Shown one piece after another: positions 5,245 through 6,705 of a stretch of 6,705 bases of DNA (its first letter is position 1; every line of letters begins with the position of its first letter). A program made the position numbers and the translations under genes. The notes under the pieces are model-generated. The model was not told the origin of the DNA. It did no database searches and saw only the letters and a list, made by a program, of their open reading frames with translations. The DNA is taken from positions 1 through 6,705 of the forward strand of contig NZ_DATCSD010000172.1 of the NCBI RefSeq assembly GCF_036568665.1, given 5' to 3'. The stretch is from Ohtaekwangia sp036568665 (lineage in GTDB: Bacteria > Bacteroidota > Bacteroidia > Cytophagales > Cyclobacteriaceae).

Positions 5245-6705
5245 TTAGAAGAACTTGTAACGCTTGTCTACGATGTCAGATTTTTCTTTGATCGCCTCAG
5301 CAATACTATAAGAGCTTCTGTTCTGGTTGTTTTGTTCCAGTTGTGTTTTGTATACGCCATAATCCTGAAGAGCAGGGGCGATAGTTTTGTTGGTGAGCTC
5401 TACAATCACCACACCATTGTCGCCAGATAAAGGCTTAGAACGTTTGCCATTCTCCAGTGAGAATGCTGCACCCACTGCCTGTGGATCAAATCCTACAGTA
5501 GGCAGTGCGTTGCTGTTCAGTTTCAGATCGCTGCTGGTATATACATTGGCATCATTGCCAAATCCTACCGCTACTTCTTCTAATGTGCCTTTCAGACCAT
5601 TGAGTTTTTCGGTGATGATCTTGCTTTTTACTTCGTTGCGCACTGCTACCGTAATTTCTTCTTTCACATCTTCCAGTGGTCTGTAGCCTTTCTTCACTTC
5701 ACCTGTCATGATCGCGACTACGTTCTGATCCTGCAGATCATATACCTGAGAAATTTTACCGATAGATGCATCGCGGAATAACCACATTACAATCTGGCGA
5801 GCTTCACCTAATGTACCAATGCGTCTGTCGCCAGCGCTGATGTTCTTGGCATCCAATACTGTCAGGCCTGCTTGTTTTGCTTTCTCTTCAAATTCTTTTA
5901 CATCCGAAACATTGGCAGCAAAAGTTTCTGCTTTACGGAATGCTTCGTTGGTAGTAGCATCGCTTGGCAGAATCTGGCGCTCTACTATAGCGAGGTTATA
6001 TGCGCGGTTTGTTTTAGTGTTGGTAACATCGATGATGTGGTATCCGAATTCTGTTTCCACTACATCATTGAGTACACCTGGTTTAGAAGCTGTGAACACA
6101 GCATCCTGGAAAGGTTTTACCATCTGGCCAGAACTGAACCAGCCGAGATCACCACCGCGTGATGCCGTACCATCAGTACCGAACTCACGGGCTTTTGCTT
6201 CGAATGAAGCTCCGCCTTTAATGTCTTTCAGAATATTGCGTGCTTTTTCTTTTGCTTCTTTCTTGGAAGCTTCGCTGGTGTCTGCCCACTTGATCAGGAT
6301 GTGCTTAGCCCGGGCGTTGTATACGGTGTCGTTAAAAATTTTAGAAACTTTTACTACTTTATAAGTATCACCGTCCAATACAGGACCGATCACGTTTCCT
6401 TCTGTCAAAGCACTTTCAGGAATGAATGCCGGTAATGATGCAACCGAATATTTAGCATAAGGATTTTGTCCTTCCGTATTAGAGGCAGCATATACTGAAT
6501 CTTCCGTTGAGTTTTTAAACTCAGTCACGGCTTTTTGAAGATCTTCGTTTACAGCAGCAGAGTCGTCTGCAGAAGCAACTACCGGAATGCTTACATACTT
6601 GATGTCGCGTGTAGCATCGGTCTTATACTTCTCTTTGTTTTTGTTATAGTACGCTTCGTAATCTGCATCGGTAACTTTTGCAGATGAATCACTAATGGCA
6701 TAGTA
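5245..6705 (-). CDS. ppiD: Peptidyl-prolyl cis-trans isomerase, PpiD/SurA type, C-terminal part
   Basis: The reading frame is open to the right edge, so the gene start lies outside the window. There are 486 codons here before the TAA at 5245-5247; related proteins are about 600-700 residues. The missing N-terminus should hold the membrane anchor and SurA-like chaperone helices. PpiD proteins are anchored in the inner membrane, face the periplasm, and help newly exported proteins fold near the Sec translocon. The parvulin (PPIC) domain is clear at about visible residues 131-229 (6019-6315): ARAKHILIKW, then SFEAKAREFG, RGGDLGWFSSGQMVKPFQDA and TEFGYHIIDV. The preceding part (about 28-125, from IKYVSIPV to DGDTYKVVKVSKI) resembles a diverged, probably inactive parvulin-like insert. 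The tail after 230 is the helical and degenerate rotamase region typical of PpiD. A GTG at 6526-6528 could be mistaken for the start, but the 59 upstream in-frame codons are protein-like and without a stop. Confidence 0.9.
   Translation of the reverse strand, partial: YYAISDSSAKVTDADYEAYYNKNKEKYKTDATRDIKYVSIPVVASADDSAAVNEDLQKAVTEFKNSTEDSVYAASNTEGQNPYAKYSVASLPAFIPESALTEGNVIGPVLDGDTYKVVKVSKIFNDTVYNARAKHILIKWADTSEASKKEAKEKARNILKDIKGGASFEAKAREFGTDGTASRGGDLGWFSSGQMVKPFQDAVFTASKPGVLNDVVETEFGYHIIDVTNTKTNRAYNLAIVERQILPSDATTNEAFRKAETFAANVSDVKEFEEKAKQAGLTVLDAKNISAGDRRIGTLGEARQIVMWLFRDASIGKISQVYDLQDQNVVAIMTGEVKKGYRPLEDVKEEITVAVRNEVKSKIITEKLNGLKGTLEEVAVGFGNDANVYTSSDLKLNSNALPTVGFDPQAVGAAFSLENGKRSKPLSGDNGVVIVELTNKTIAPALQDYGVYKTQLEQNNQNRSSYSIAEAIKEKSDIVDKRYKFF

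Noticed and set aside
5819..6364. A 181-codon plus-strand open frame inside ppiD.
   Set aside because: It is antisense to the conserved parvulin domain of ppiD, has a composition typical of a shadow frame, and shows no recognisable motif.
5245..6528. Reading ppiD as a complete 427-residue gene starting at the GTG at 6528.
   Set aside because: The frame continues without a stop for 59 more codons to the window edge with PpiD-like sequence, and a start here would remove the membrane anchor.
1..6705. A defence island, secretion cluster, mobile element or other new multi-gene system.
   Set aside because: All seven genes belong to recognisable housekeeping or envelope families; there are no transposase, integrase, phage, toxin or CRISPR-like sequences and no target-site duplications.

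Overview
The window is a compact, single-direction block of a Bacteroidota chromosome. All seven protein genes lie on the minus strand. Several things suggest this phylum, probably near Chitinophagaceae (an inference, not a measurement). No gene start has a recognisable Shine-Dalgarno sequence. Two exported enzymes carry N-terminal signal peptides of the type common in this group. The pterin dehydratase is the short form I associate with the phylum, and the PpiD-like chaperone and S9 peptidase also resemble its proteins.

Layout in transcription order (high to low coordinates): (1) the 3' part of a PpiD-type periplasmic peptidyl-prolyl isomerase, running off the right edge; (2) a GC-rich hairpin with a U-run that looks like its terminator, ending only a few bases before (3) a small DUF493/YbeD-like gene; (4) a 299-base gene-free stretch (4620-4918) holding a 19-base inverted repeat flanked by short degenerate tandem repeats; (5) a secreted S9 prolyl-oligopeptidase-type peptidase; (6) a 77-residue pterin-4a-carbinolamine dehydratase; (7) rsmI, the 16S rRNA C1402 2'-O-methyltransferase; (8) an inositol-monophosphatase-family enzyme (SuhB type); (9) the first 182 residues of an M16 zinc peptidase, cut by the left edge.

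The genes do not form an obvious single pathway. Three act in envelope protein folding or turnover (PpiD, S9, M16). RsmI acts on the ribosome, and the other enzymes are general metabolic or regulatory housekeeping genes. Gaps of 36 to 149 bases from S9 to M16 would allow co-transcription, but nothing in the sequence proves it.

I found no mobile element, CRISPR array, tRNA/rRNA gene, toxin-antitoxin or defence locus, and no sign of a new multi-gene system. What the genes do not explain is RNA-level structure. At four junctions an inverted repeat ends at, or within about ten bases of, a start codon, and the 4620-4918 gap contains a layered repeat element.
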